A stretch of 64,000 nt of DNA from Streptomyces tardus (GCF_018101125.2 NZ_JAELVF020000003.1:86875-150874); one strand, 5' to 3'. Counted from the first letter of the stretch, positions 17,168-26,261 are shown. Numbers and translations are program-made. Notes: generated by a model not told the origin, from the letters alone.

Positions 17168-18304
17168 TTGAGCAGCAGCCGTATCCCGGTCATGGTGATC
17201 GCCGGCTTTCTCGGCTCGGGCAAGACGACCCTGCTCAACCATCTGCTGCACAATCGGGCGGGGCTGCGGATCGGGGCGGTGGTCAACGACTTCGGCGGGA
17301 TCGAGGTCGACGCCCTGGCGCTCGCCGGCCAGGTCGACTCGATGGTCTCGCTCGGTGACGGCTGCCTGTGCTGTGCGGTGGACACCGAGGACCTGGACGA
17401 GGTGCTGGCCAGGCTCGCCGAACCGTCCGCGGGCATCGATCTGATCGTCGTCGAGGCCAGCGGGCTCGCCGAACCGGAGACGCTGATCCGGATGGTGCTC
17501 GCCAGCACACACGAGCGGATCGTGTACGGAGGTCTGGTCGAGGTCGTGGACGCGGCCGAGTTCGAGGGTGTCAGGGAGCGCCATCCGGAGTTGGACCGGC
17601 ATCTGCGGGCCGCCGACCTGATCGTGCTGAACAAGACCGACCGGGTGGACGCCGGCCGTCGGGAGGCGCTCCGCGCCGAGCTGGCACGGGTCAGCCCGGC
17701 CACGCCGGTGGTGGGGGCCGAACACGGCCGTATCGACCCGGAGTTGTTCTTCGACCGGAGACCGGTCGGTGAAGAGCCGGGCGGCGGCCGGCAGTTGACG
17801 TTCGAGGACCTGCTCCTGGAGCAGACGGGCGAACTCCAGCACACCCACACCGCTTACGAGAGTCTCGACTTTGAGACCGAGGAGCCGCTGAGCCCGCGCA
17901 GGTTCATGGCGCTGATGGATTCCCGGCCGGTCGGGCTCTACCGGATGAAGGGGCAGGTCCACTTCGGGGCGGACGGTGCCGACCGGCGCTGGACGGTGCA
18001 CTCCGTCGGGGGGTATCTGCAGTTCACCCCCGCCCCGTGGGGACGCGGTGAGCGCCCGAGCACGGCGCTGGTGCTGATCGGCGCGGGTCTGGACGTCGCG
18101 ACGCTGCGGGCCGAGCTGCTCGAGTGCCGCGGGCCCGGCCCGCAGGAGAGCGGGCCCAGCGGCATGTGGTGCGTACTGCGCTACGTCGACGAGCCCTCCG
18201 CGCAGGCCCGTTCCGCCGACAGCCCGGGCGCCGAGGACGCGCTGGACGAGACAGAGCTGGACGAGACAGAGCTGCACGAGGCCGGGCTGCACGCGGCCGA
18301 CTGA
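17168..18304 (+). CDS. CobW-family GTP-binding metallochaperone-like protein
   Basis: 378 residues from TTG 17168, chosen for GGAGGAA 5 bases upstream; GTP-fold residues begin right after it. G1/Walker A GFLGSGKTTLLN, the metal-binding CxCC motif (GCLCCAV, near residue 65), G3-like IVVEASGLAEP, and G4 LNKTD. The CobW C-terminal domain follows (ESLDFETEEPLSPRRF, RMKGQVHFG), and the tail carries short DETEL repeats. Such proteins deliver zinc or cobalt. Zur/B12 control is common elsewhere, but here the divergent iron box is the only visible signal. The usual His-rich metal loop is short (QHTHTAYE). Confidence 0.9.
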   Translation: MSSSRIPVMVIAGFLGSGKTTLLNHLLHNRAGLRIGAVVNDFGGIEVDALALAGQVDSMVSLGDGCLCCAVDTEDLDEVLARLAEPSAGIDLIVVEASGLAEPETLIRMVLASTHERIVYGGLVEVVDAAEFEGVRERHPELDRHLRAADLIVLNKTDRVDAGRREALRAELARVSPATPVVGAEHGRIDPELFFDRRPVGEEPGGGRQLTFEDLLLEQTGELQHTHTAYESLDFETEEPLSPRRFMALMDSRPVGLYRMKGQVHFGADGADRRWTVHSVGGYLQFTPAPWGRGERPSTALVLIGAGLDVATLRAELLECRGPGPQESGPSGMWCVLRYVDEPSAQARSADSPGAEDALDETELDETELHEAGLHAAD

Positions 18305-18336
18305 GGCGCGGCTCGCCGGCCCGCGCCTTCGCCGCC

Positions 18337-18381
18337 GGCCGGGGCGTACGGCATCCGACGGAGATGCCGTACGCCCCGGCC
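18337..18381. terminator. Bidirectional terminator between cobW and parC
   Basis: Perfect 18-bp inverted repeat (18337-18354 with 18364-18381, core GGGGCGTACGGCAT) with a 9-base loop, between convergent genes. Confidence 0.85.
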
Positions 18382-18461
18382 GTACGGGCCCGTTGAAGGC
18401 CGCGCCGCGACGGGCCGGGCCGCGACGCGACGGCCCGGCCCGGCAACGGTGCCGGGCCGGG

Positions 18462-20909
18462 CTACACCGGTCCGGCCAGCACCGCGACGGGTACGGCGAG
18501 TGGCACGCCGGAGCCGTCCCGGCGAGGGTCGGGCTCGGGCAGCTCCGCGGGCTTGCCCGCGGCGGTGGCGGCGCGTGCCGGGGCGGGCCCGGCCCAGGCG
18601 AACAGCAGGCCTTCCTCGCCCTTGAGCAACCGCTGGCAGCGCACGCCCCCGGTGGCACGGCCCTTGCGCGGGTACTGGTCGAACGGGGTGAGCTTGGCCG
18701 AGACAGCGGCACCGTCGAGAGTGTCCGGCGAACCCGCGGCGGTGAACACCGCGGCGTCGGCAGCCGGATCGACGGCGCTGAACGCGATCACCCGCGCGCC
18801 GTCGCCGAGCTTGATGCCCGCCACTCCGCCCGCGGGGCGGCCCTGGGGGCGGACCTGGCCGGCGGGGAAGCGCAGCAGCTGCGCCTCGTTGGTGATGAAG
18901 ACCAGATCCTCCTCGCCGGTGCGCAGCTCCATCGCGCCGACGATCCGATCGCCGTCCCTGAGGGTGATGACCTCCAACTCCTCCTTGTGGGACGGGTAGT
19001 CGGGCACGACGCGCTTGACCACGCCGTGCTCGGTGCCCAGCGCGATGCCGGGCGAGGACTCGTCCAGCGTCGTCAGGCACAGCAGCGCCTCGCCGTCGGC
19101 GAGCGACAGGAACTCGGAGATCTCGGCGCCGCCGGCAAGCGTCCCGGGAGCGGGCTCGGGCAGCTGCGGCAGGTCGATGACCGACAGCCGCAGCAGCCGT
19201 CCCGCCGAGGTCACGGCTCCGATCTCGCTGCGGGCGGTGGCCGGTACGGCGGAGACGATGACGTCGTGCTTTGCTCTGCGGCCCGAGGTGTCCAGGGTGG
19301 AGTCGCCGCCGGCGGTGCGCGCCAGCAGGCCGGTGGAGGACAGCAGCACGCGACACGGGTCGTCGGCGACCTCCAACGGGACGGCGGCGACCGGCGTCTG
19401 CGTCTCGCCGTCGAGCAGTACGGTCCGGCGCGGGGTGGCGTACTTCTTGGCGACCGCGGCCAGCTCGGAGCTGACCAGCTTCCGCAGCTCGGCGTCGGAG
19501 TCCAGGATGCGGGTGAGCTCCTCGATCTCCGAGCGGAGCCGTTCGCCCTCGCTCTCCAGCTCGACCCGGTCGAAGCGGGTGAGCCTGCGCAGCGGAGTGT
19601 CGAGGATGTACTGGGTCTGGGTGTCGGAGAGCTCGAAGCGCTCGATCAGCGCCGACTTGGCCGCCGCGGCGTTGTCGCTGGCGCGGATGAGGGCGATGAC
19701 CTCGTCGATGTCGATCAGCGCCACCAGCAGGCCCTCGACCAGGTGCAGTCGGTCCAGGCGCTTCTGGCGGCGGAAGGAGCTGCGCCGCCGTACGACGTTG
19801 AAGCGATGGTCGACGTAGACCTCGAGAAGCTCCTTGAGCCCGAGCGTCAGCGGCTGGCCGTCCACCAGGGCGACGTTGTTGATGCCGAAGGTCTCCTCCA
19901 TCGGCGTCAACTTGAAGAGCTGCTCCAGTACCGCTTCCGGGTGAAATCCGTTCTTGACCTCGATGACCAGGCGCAGGCCGTGCTCCCGGTCGGTCAGGTC
20001 CTTGACGTCCGAAATGCCCTGCAGCTTCTTGGCGTTGACCAGATCCTTGATCTTGGAGATGACCTTCTCCGGGCCGACCGCGAACGGCAGCTCGGTGACG
20101 ACCAGGCCCTTGCGGCGGGCGGTGACCTGCTCGACCGCCACGGTGGCGCGGATCTTGAAGGTGCCCCGGCCCTTGGCGTACGCGTCCCTGATGCCGGCGA
20201 TGTTGGTGATCCGGCCACCGGTCGGCAGGTCCGGGCCCGGCACGAAGCGCATCAGGGTTTCCAGGTCGGCGCCCGGGTGCTTGATCAAATGCCGTGCCGC
20301 GGCGATCACTTCGCCGAGATTGTGCGGCGCCATGTTGGTCGCCATGCCGACCGCGATCCCGGACGAGCCGTTCACCAGGAGGTTCGGGTAGGCGGCGGGA
20401 AGTGCGACCGGCTCCTGCTCGCTGCCGTCGTAGTTCGGCGCGAAGTCGACGGTGTCCTCTTCGATCGAGTCGACCATCAGGCCGGCCGCGGGGGCGGTGC
20501 GGCACTCGGTGTACCGCATCGCCGCGGGCGGGTCGTCGTTGCCCAGCGAGCCGAAGTTGCCGTGGCCGTCGACCAGCGGCAGGCGCATCGAGAACGGCTG
20601 CGCCATCCGCACCAGCGCGTCGTAGATCGCGCTGTCGCCGTGCGGGTGCAGCTTGCCCATCACCTCGCCGACGACTCGCGCACACTTCACATGGGCGCGC
20701 TCGGGACGCAGGCCCATCTCGTGCATCTGGTAGAGGATGCGGCGCTGCACGGGCTTGAGGCCGTCCCGTGCGTCGGGCAGCGCACGGCTGTAGATGACCG
20801 AGTACGCGTACTCGAGGAAGGACCCCTGCATCTCGTCCACGACGTCTATGTCGAGGATGCGCTCCTCGAACGGCTCCGGCGGCGGGGACTTCGTAACTCG
20901 GCGGGCCAT
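18462..20909 (-). CDS. parC: DNA topoisomerase IV subunit A (ParC)
   Basis: 815 residues from ATG 20909. DNA-cleaving subunit of topoisomerase IV. The N-terminal winged-helix/tower part contains SVIYSRALPDARDGLKPVQRR and the active tyrosine Tyr133 in AAMRYTECR. The quinolone-determining segment HPHGDSAIYDALVRMAQ carries Ser93 and Asp97, the sensitive-type residues. After a coiled-coil section (FRRQKRLDRLHLVEGLL, LESEGERLRSEIEELTRIL) comes a C-terminal beta-pinwheel with degenerate blades (for example GHGVVKRV-like EHGVVKRVVPDY, GVAGIKLGDG), as in ParC rather than GyrA. Its partner parE is 6.5 kb away on the other strand. Confidence 0.95.
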   Translation of the reverse strand: MARRVTKSPPPEPFEERILDIDVVDEMQGSFLEYAYSVIYSRALPDARDGLKPVQRRILYQMHEMGLRPERAHVKCARVVGEVMGKLHPHGDSAIYDALVRMAQPFSMRLPLVDGHGNFGSLGNDDPPAAMRYTECRTAPAAGLMVDSIEEDTVDFAPNYDGSEQEPVALPAAYPNLLVNGSSGIAVGMATNMAPHNLGEVIAAARHLIKHPGADLETLMRFVPGPDLPTGGRITNIAGIRDAYAKGRGTFKIRATVAVEQVTARRKGLVVTELPFAVGPEKVISKIKDLVNAKKLQGISDVKDLTDREHGLRLVIEVKNGFHPEAVLEQLFKLTPMEETFGINNVALVDGQPLTLGLKELLEVYVDHRFNVVRRRSSFRRQKRLDRLHLVEGLLVALIDIDEVIALIRASDNAAAAKSALIERFELSDTQTQYILDTPLRRLTRFDRVELESEGERLRSEIEELTRILDSDAELRKLVSSELAAVAKKYATPRRTVLLDGETQTPVAAVPLEVADDPCRVLLSSTGLLARTAGGDSTLDTSGRRAKHDVIVSAVPATARSEIGAVTSAGRLLRLSVIDLPQLPEPAPGTLAGGAEISEFLSLADGEALLCLTTLDESSPGIALGTEHGVVKRVVPDYPSHKEELEVITLRDGDRIVGAMELRTGEEDLVFITNEAQLLRFPAGQVRPQGRPAGGVAGIKLGDGARVIAFSAVDPAADAAVFTAAGSPDTLDGAAVSAKLTPFDQYPRKGRATGGVRCQRLLKGEEGLLFAWAGPAPARAATAAGKPAELPEPDPRRDGSGVPLAVPVAVLAGPV

Positions 20910-21369
20910 TGTGGCTGCGGCTCCTTCGGAATCCGTGACGGTGCGGGGCCTCGCCCCTGCGGTGGTGGCAGGCGGCGGGCGGGGCCGGGCGACCCGGCGG
21001 GTCGCCGACCATTGTGAACCCAGTCGCTGACACTTCGGCGCCCGGCCCAAGCGGCGCGGCCCACAAGGCGGTTGGCGACAGCCGCACGACAGCCGCACGA
21101 CAGCCGTACGACAGCCGCACGAGCACCGCTGGACAACGTGCGACAACTCCGGGTCGAGCAGGGTCCGATGCCCGCCCGACGGGAACTTAGCGCGCCCACC
21201 GCACGGTTGCATACAGTGACAGCAGCTGCGGTCCGCCGTTTGGATCTTGCTGGACCGGGGAGCGATGTCGCGTGCCGGGCACCGCCGGCCGGCGAAGCTC
21301 CGCATGACAGCCCTCGCGGCAGGACCACCGATTTTTCCATGACCGACAACCGAAGGGACGGCCCCGCCC
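20910..21369. other. Divergent intergenic region of parC and the M16 operon
   Basis: 460 bases without a convincing gene. It holds the 11-bp tandem repeat described separately. The remaining frames are arginine-rich shadows. Promoters for both sides must lie here, but no clear -35/-10 pair is visible. Confidence 0.5.
21077..21120. repeat. 4 x 11-bp tandem repeat
   Basis: Four head-to-tail copies of GACAGCCGCAC (21077-21087, 21088-21098, 21099-21109, 21110-21120). The third has one change (GTAC). One helical turn per unit, so each copy presents the same DNA face. Non-coding. Confidence 0.9.
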
Positions 21370-22716
21370 ATGGGTCACACGGCCACACCTCCTCCGACCA
21401 CAGGAGGGCTGACAGCGACCGAGCACCGGCTGTCCAACGGCCTGCGCGTGGTGCTCTCCGAAGACCACCAGACGCCGGTTGCGGCGGTCTGCCTCTGGTA
21501 CGACGTCGGCTCGCGGCACGAGGTCAAGGGCCGTACGGGTCTCGCCCACCTTTTCGAGCACCTGATGTTCCAGGGCTCCGCGCAGGTCCCGGGCAACGGC
21601 CACTTCGAGCTGGTCCAGGGTGCGGGCGGCTCGCTCAACGGCACCACCAGCTTCGAGCGCACCAACTACTTCGAGACCATGCCCGCCCACCAGCTGGAGC
21701 TGGCGCTCTGGCTGGAGGCGGACCGGATGGGCTCACTGCTGGTCTCCCTGGACGAGGAGTCCCTGGAGAACCAGCGCGACGTGGTGAAGAACGAGCGCCG
21801 CCAGCGCTACGACAACGTCCCCTACGGCACCGCCTTCGAGAAGCTGACGGCGATGGTCTTCCCGGACGGCCACCCGTACCACCACACTCCGATCGGCTCG
21901 ATGGCCGACCTGGACGCCGCCTCCCTGGAGGACGCGCGCACCTTCTTCCGCACCTACTACGCGCCGAACAACGCGGTGCTCTCGGTCGTGGGCGACATCG
22001 ACCCCGAGCAGACCCTGGCCTGGATCGAGAAGTACTTCGGCTCGATCCCCTCGCACGACGGCAAGCAGGCGCCCCGGGACGGCAGCCTGCCGGACGTGAT
22101 CGGCGAGGAGCTGCGGCAGCCGCTGCGCGAGGAGGTGCCCTCGCCCGCGCTGACCGCCGCGTACCGCCTGCCGCACGACGGCACCCGGGAGTTGGACGCC
22201 GCGGATGTGGCGCTGACCATCCTCGGCGGTGGCGAGTCCTCCCGTCTCTACAACCGCCTGGTGCGTCGCGACCGGCTCGCGGTGACAGCCGGCTTCGGGC
22301 TGCTGCGCCTGGCCGGCGCGCCCTCCCTGGCATGGCTGGATGTGAAGACCTCGGGCGATGCGCAGATCGCCGACATCGAGCTCGCGGTCGACGAGGAGCT
22401 GGCGGCCTTCGCCGAACACGGCCCCACCGCTGAGGAGTTGGAGCGCGCCCAGGCCCAGCTGGAGCGGGAGTGGCTGGACCGGCTGGCCACTGTCGCCGGC
22501 CGGGCGGACGAGCTGTGCCGCTACGCCGTGCTCTTCGGCGACCCCCAGCTCGCGCTCACCGCGGTGAGCCGCGTCCTGGACATCGGCTCCGAGGAGGTGC
22601 GCGCGGTCGCCGCCGCCCGGCTGCGGCCCGACAACCGGGCGGTGCTGGTGTACGAACCGACCGAGCCGTCGGCGGACGACGCTGACGCGGCAGCGCAGGA
22701 AGGTGCCGAGCAGTGA
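21370..22716 (+). CDS. M16-family zinc metallopeptidase, catalytic subunit
   Basis: 448 residues from ATG 21370. The inverted zinc motif HxxEH is present as HLFEHL (near residue 60) with the downstream glutamate in the ENQRDVVKNERRQ region, so this subunit is catalytic. It has the usual duplicated M16 fold: N-terminal peptidase half and C-terminal half with LGGGESSRLYNRLV. No signal peptide, so cytoplasmic. It overlaps the next gene by 4 bases (ATGA), and such pairs form heterodimers (as in mitochondrial processing peptidase). Bacterial relatives process small peptides, including ribosomally made ones. The native substrate is unknown here. Confidence 0.92.
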   Translation: MGHTATPPPTTGGLTATEHRLSNGLRVVLSEDHQTPVAAVCLWYDVGSRHEVKGRTGLAHLFEHLMFQGSAQVPGNGHFELVQGAGGSLNGTTSFERTNYFETMPAHQLELALWLEADRMGSLLVSLDEESLENQRDVVKNERRQRYDNVPYGTAFEKLTAMVFPDGHPYHHTPIGSMADLDAASLEDARTFFRTYYAPNNAVLSVVGDIDPEQTLAWIEKYFGSIPSHDGKQAPRDGSLPDVIGEELRQPLREEVPSPALTAAYRLPHDGTRELDAADVALTILGGGESSRLYNRLVRRDRLAVTAGFGLLRLAGAPSLAWLDVKTSGDAQIADIELAVDEELAAFAEHGPTAEELERAQAQLEREWLDRLATVAGRADELCRYAVLFGDPQLALTAVSRVLDIGSEEVRAVAAARLRPDNRAVLVYEPTEPSADDADAAAQEGAEQ

Positions 22717-24116
22717 GCGAGACGACCGACCGGGGCGTGGCCCCCGCAATGGACTTCCACCCCCAGCCGCAGGCGGGCCGGCCCCGGCCGTGGGCTTTCC
22801 CCCAGCCGGAGCGCGCCACGCTGTCCAACGGCCTGACCCTGCTGCACTGCCACCGTCCCGGCCAGCAGGTGATCGCCGTCGAGGTGCAGTTGACCGCGCC
22901 GCTGGAGGCCGAGCCCGCGGGCCTGGACGGCGTGGCGACCATCATGGCGCGCGCGCTGTCCGAGGGCACCGCCAAGCACGACGCCGAGCAGTTCGCCGCC
23001 GAGCTGGAGCGCTGCGGCGCCACGCTGGACGCCGGCGCGGACCACGCGGGTGTGCGGGTCTCCCTGGAGGTGCCGGTGTCCAGGCTGCCGCAGGCGCTGG
23101 AGCTGCTCGCCGACGCACTGCGCACCCCGGCCTTCACCGAGGCCGAGGTCGAGCGGACCGTGGCCAACCGACTGGACGAGATTCCCCACGAGTTGGCCAA
23201 CCCGGCCCGGCGTGCGGCCATCGCCCTCTCCGACGCCCTCTACCCCGCGGGCGCCCGGATCTCCCGTCCCCGACAGGGCACCGAGGAGACCGTCGCCCGG
23301 ATCGACGCCGGTGCGGTGCGCGCCTTCTACGACGCGCACGTACGTCCCTCGACGGCCACGGTCGTCGCGGTCGGCGACTTCACCGGTCTGGATCCCGAGG
23401 CGCTGATCGCCGAGGCACTCGGCGGCTGGCAGGGCACCGCCGCCGAGTCGTACGCCCTCACCCCGATCACCGCCGACGACAGCGGCCGGGTGGTGATCGT
23501 GGACCGACCGGGCGCTGTGCAGACGCAGTTGCTGCTCGGGCGCATCGGAGCGGACCGCCACGATGCCGTGTGGGGTGCGCAGGTGCTCGGCATCTACTGC
23601 CTCGGAGGCACGCTCACTTCGCGCCTGGACCGGGTGCTGCGCGAGGAGAAGGGCTACACCTACGGCGTCCGTGCCTACAGCCACGTGCTGCGCTCCGCCC
23701 AGGACGGCAGCGGCGCGGCGCTGCTCGGTATCGCCGGTTCGGTGGCGACGGAGGTGACGGGCGCGGCGCTGACCGACCTCTGGCAGGTGCTGCGGACGCT
23801 GGCCGCGGAAGGGCTGACCGAGGAGGAGCGCGACTTCGCGGTGCAGAACCTCGTCGGAGTGGCGCCGCTGCGCTTCGAGACCGCTGCCGCGGTCGCGGGG
23901 ACCCTTGCCGACCAGGTCGAGCAGGAGCTGCCGGACGACTTCCAGGGCAATCTCTACGCCCGGCTGGTCGAGACCGGCACCGTCGAGGCGACCGCCGCGG
24001 TGGTGAACGCCTTCCCGGTGGACCGCCTGGTCACGGTGCTCGTGGGCGATGCCGAGAAGATCGGCGAGGAGGTGCGGGCGTTGGGCATCGGCGAGGTGAC
24101 CGTCGTCACCGGCTGA
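22713..24116 (+). CDS. M16-family peptidase-like subunit lacking the zinc motif
   Basis: 467 residues, start overlapping the upstream stop. It has the M16 fold (RATLSNGLTLLHC, LGGTLTSRLDRVLREEKGYTYGVRAYS, the R/Y pair of the substrate-binding half), but where the HxxEH should be there is ATIMARALSEGTAKHD. Zinc ligands are therefore absent. It is the expected non-catalytic partner that supplies substrate-binding residues. A proline-rich head (HPQPQAGRPRPWAFPQPE) precedes the domain. Confidence 0.9.
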   Translation: MSETTDRGVAPAMDFHPQPQAGRPRPWAFPQPERATLSNGLTLLHCHRPGQQVIAVEVQLTAPLEAEPAGLDGVATIMARALSEGTAKHDAEQFAAELERCGATLDAGADHAGVRVSLEVPVSRLPQALELLADALRTPAFTEAEVERTVANRLDEIPHELANPARRAAIALSDALYPAGARISRPRQGTEETVARIDAGAVRAFYDAHVRPSTATVVAVGDFTGLDPEALIAEALGGWQGTAAESYALTPITADDSGRVVIVDRPGAVQTQLLLGRIGADRHDAVWGAQVLGIYCLGGTLTSRLDRVLREEKGYTYGVRAYSHVLRSAQDGSGAALLGIAGSVATEVTGAALTDLWQVLRTLAAEGLTEEERDFAVQNLVGVAPLRFETAAAVAGTLADQVEQELPDDFQGNLYARLVETGTVEATAAVVNAFPVDRLVTVLVGDAEKIGEEVRALGIGEVTVVTG

Positions 24117-24167
24117 CCGCCCCGACGCTGCGAGCCGCTCGAGCAGCTCCGGCGAAGTCGCTTGTCC

Positions 24168-24205
24168 GGTCCCCCGGTTGTGGCTCAGGCCACGACCGGG
24201 GGACC
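24168..24205 (+). terminator. Terminator of the M16 operon
   Basis: 17-bp stem with one G-U type mismatch (24168-24184, starting GGTCCCCCGG, with 24189-24205) and a 4-base loop TCAG, 51 bases after the stop. Confidence 0.85.
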
Positions 24206-24349
24206 TACTATGTCCGATTTGGCCGCATTTTTCGTTGGGTTGATGTGTGCTGTGCCTCAAAGTGCCTGATCTGGTTGCTCTGCGCCGGATGTCCGTTTTA
24301 GCTTCGGTGGTCGCTGCTCGTCCGAAGTGATCGCGACCGCGACCGACCG

Positions 24350-24492
24350 TGCAGCATCGCCGAGTCCCTTCGAGGGAGCCGGGGACCCATTCAAGTCCTT
24401 GGGGTGAATCGGGCTGTGTCCGAACTGGGACAGCCGCCCGTAGGAGACCTTCCTGCTCCGAACCCGTCAGCTAACCCGGTAGGCGAGAAGGA
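24350..24492 (+). promoter_or_regulatory. ydaO/yuaA (cyclic di-AMP) riboswitch
   Basis: The leader of the M23 gene contains the conserved blocks of this RNA in order: GAGCCGGGGACCCA (from about 24375), TTGGGGTGAATC (24399-24410), a variable hairpin arm, and CCGAACCCGTCAGCTAACC (from 24458) followed by GGTAGGCGAGAAGG next to the ribosome site. Class members bind c-di-AMP and usually switch expression off when it is abundant. In Streptomyces they commonly control cell-wall hydrolases, as here. The edges are approximate. Confidence 0.9.
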
Positions 24493-24511
24493 AGGAAAGG
24501 AGTTCGCCTCC

Positions 24512-25270
24512 ATGGCGTTCAACCGTGCCACCGGCAAGATCAACCTGTCCCGCAAGCAGCGCAACCGCATGGGTGCCGCCGGAGCCGTCGCGCTCGTGGC
24601 AGCCATCACCGGTCCGCTCGCCGCTCCCGCCACCGCCGCACTGACGGCCACCGCGGAGCACCAGACCGGTCTGACCCAGACCAAGGCCGTCGGCCCGCTG
24701 GCGGAGGACTCCGAGGACTCCGGTGACCAGGATGACGTCGAGGCCGGCGAGAAGGTCTCCGGCGGGTCCGAGAAGAGCGACAAGTCCGAGAAGGCCGAGA
24801 AGGACGCCGCGGAGCGCGGTGGCGAGAAGCGGTCCGACCGGTCCTCGCGCGCCAAGCTCAACGCGTTCGCGAGCCCCATCAAGGGCGGCGACGTCACCAC
24901 CCAGTACAACTCCGGTGGCGCCCGCTGGTCCTCCGGCACTCACAGCGGCATCGACTTCGCCGCCGCCGAGGGCACCCCGGTGAAGACCGCCGGGCCCGGC
25001 ACCGTCGTCGAGGCGGGCTGGGGCGGCTCCTACGGCAACAACATCGTCGTCGAGCACAACGACGGCCGGTTCACCCAGTACGGCCACCTCTCCAAGATGG
25101 ACGTCAACATCGGCGAGAAGGTGACCTCCGGCGAGTCCATCGGCCGGGTCGGCTCCACCGGCAACTCCACCGGGCCGCACCTGCACTTCGAGGCCAGGAC
25201 CACGCCGGCCTACGGCTCCGACGTCAACCCGATCAACTACCTCCGCGACAAGGGTGTCGGCCTCGGCTGA
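24512..25270 (+). CDS. Secreted M23 (LytM-type) peptidoglycan endopeptidase
   Basis: 252 residues from ATG 24512 (AAAGGAG 9 bases upstream). Long streptomycete-type signal peptide (MAFNRATGKINLSRKQRNRMG, then a hydrophobic core and ATAA). Next comes a highly acidic/basic Ser/Asp/Glu/Lys spacer (about 60-115), then the M23 domain with His144 and Asp148 in HSGIDF and the HLHF motif (His223, His225), completing the zinc site. It cleaves peptide cross-links in the cell wall. The riboswitch directly upstream ties it to c-di-AMP, and hence to osmotic and wall homeostasis. Confidence 0.93.
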   Translation: MAFNRATGKINLSRKQRNRMGAAGAVALVAAITGPLAAPATAALTATAEHQTGLTQTKAVGPLAEDSEDSGDQDDVEAGEKVSGGSEKSDKSEKAEKDAAERGGEKRSDRSSRAKLNAFASPIKGGDVTTQYNSGGARWSSGTHSGIDFAAAEGTPVKTAGPGTVVEAGWGGSYGNNIVVEHNDGRFTQYGHLSKMDVNIGEKVTSGESIGRVGSTGNSTGPHLHFEARTTPAYGSDVNPINYLRDKGVGLG

Positions 25271-25411
25271 CCCCGCCCCCACGGCTGAGGCCGTACCCGC
25301 CGCGCGACCGGCTGTCTGCTGAGTGTCGGCCGCGCGTCGGGCCGCGGAGAACCCGCGACCACAGCGGACGCGGTCGCCACCTGCGGCGGCTCGTGGCAGA
25401 CCGCGGACGCG

Positions 25412-25445
25412 ACGAAGGACCCCGGTTCACCCCGGGGTCCTTCGT
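25412..25445 (+). terminator. Terminator after the M23 gene
   Basis: ACGAAGGACCCCGG pairs with CCGGGGTCCTTCGT around a TTCACC-region loop (25412-25445), 141 bases after the stop. Confidence 0.8.
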
Positions 25446-25548
25446 GCTGTCGCACCCCCGCCGCCCGCCTTCCCCGACCGGGAGCGTCACACTGCGGAAG
25501 CCGTCGTCCCCGTCCGCGAGGACGTCGTCCCCGTCCGTACGGCCCTGC

Positions 25549-25851
25549 TCACCGCGTGTACGGCGCGTGCGACGCTCGCTTCCGTATCCGTGCGGAGCGC
25601 TGCTCGGACTCGTGGACGAACGCGGTGGCACCGCGGCGGCTGCCGACGCAGTCGACGACGCCGTGCTCGATCTGCGTCCGCAGCGCCTGTTCGTATCCGT
25701 GACGCTCGTAGGTGCCGGAGCCGGCACCCACGAGGGGCAGCAGATGCGTCGTGAGTCCTTGGAGCCTCGGTTGCGGCCCCGATTCGGCCGAGATGTCGAA
25801 GGCCCGGCCGTTGACGAAGTCGCGGGGGTCGCCGGGGTCGTACGGCTTCCG
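25549..25851 (-). pseudogene. Coding remnant downstream of ptsH without a start codon
   Basis: A frame of about 100 codons ending at 25549 has strongly coding-type third positions and sensible composition (KPYDPGDPRDFVNGRAFD, HLLPLVGAGSGTYERHGYEQ, LRTQIEHGVVDCVGSR, ATAFVHESEQ). It extends upstream to ptsH without any ATG/GTG; the only plain start inside is GTG 25731, which would leave 60 residues. The best explanation is the 3' end of a gene whose beginning was deleted. I do not recognise the family. It could also be translated by coupling from ptsH through a rare start. Confidence 0.45.
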
Positions 25852-25979
25852 GGGGCGCGGCCTGTTCTGCGCCGGCCGGCACGGAGTGGGCCGGCGCAGA
25901 ACGTGAGCGGTGCGGGCGCGGCGGGAGCTGCGGCCCGGTCGCTGTGGCGACCGCAGAGCCGCGTGGTGCCGCAGCGCGG

Positions 25980-26261
25980 TCAGACGGTCTCGGGGAGTTC
26001 CTCCAGGCCGTCGGCGACCAGCTTCGCCAGCCGGTCCAGAGCCGCGTCCGCGTCCTCCGCGTCCGAGGCGAGCACGACCTCCTCGCCGCCCTCCGCGCCC
26101 AGGCCCAGCACCGCGAGCATCGAGGCCGCGTTGACCGGGGCGCCGTCGCCCTTGGCGATGGTCACCGGGACGCCGGAGGCCGTCGCGGCGCGGACGAAGA
26201 TCGAGGCCGGGCGGGCGTGCAGGCCCTCAGTCCAACCGATGGTGACGCGGCGCTCTGCCAT
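25980..26261 (-). CDS. ptsH: Phosphocarrier protein HPr
   Basis: 93 residues. HPr carries phosphate from Enzyme I to the EIIA proteins of the sugar phosphotransferase system. The active-site histidine is His15 in EGLHARPAS, and the regulatory-site serine region is NAASMLAVLGLG (Ser47). It is slightly longer than enterobacterial HPr and acidic, as in streptomycetes, where it serves N-acetylglucosamine and fructose uptake. No ptsI or crr is adjacent. Divergent from the acetyltransferase gene. Confidence 0.97.
   Translation of the reverse strand: MAERRVTIGWTEGLHARPASIFVRAATASGVPVTIAKGDGAPVNAASMLAVLGLGAEGGEEVVLASDAEDADAALDRLAKLVADGLEELPETV

Noticed and set aside
16291..17850. A 519-codon minus-strand frame as one gene
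   Set aside because: Its first half is antisense to cobW. Only the part after GTG 17106 has family motifs, and its end is out of frame with the real C-terminus.
21077..21120. CRISPR array
   Set aside because: The repeats are 11 bp, directly adjacent without spacers, and no cas gene is present.
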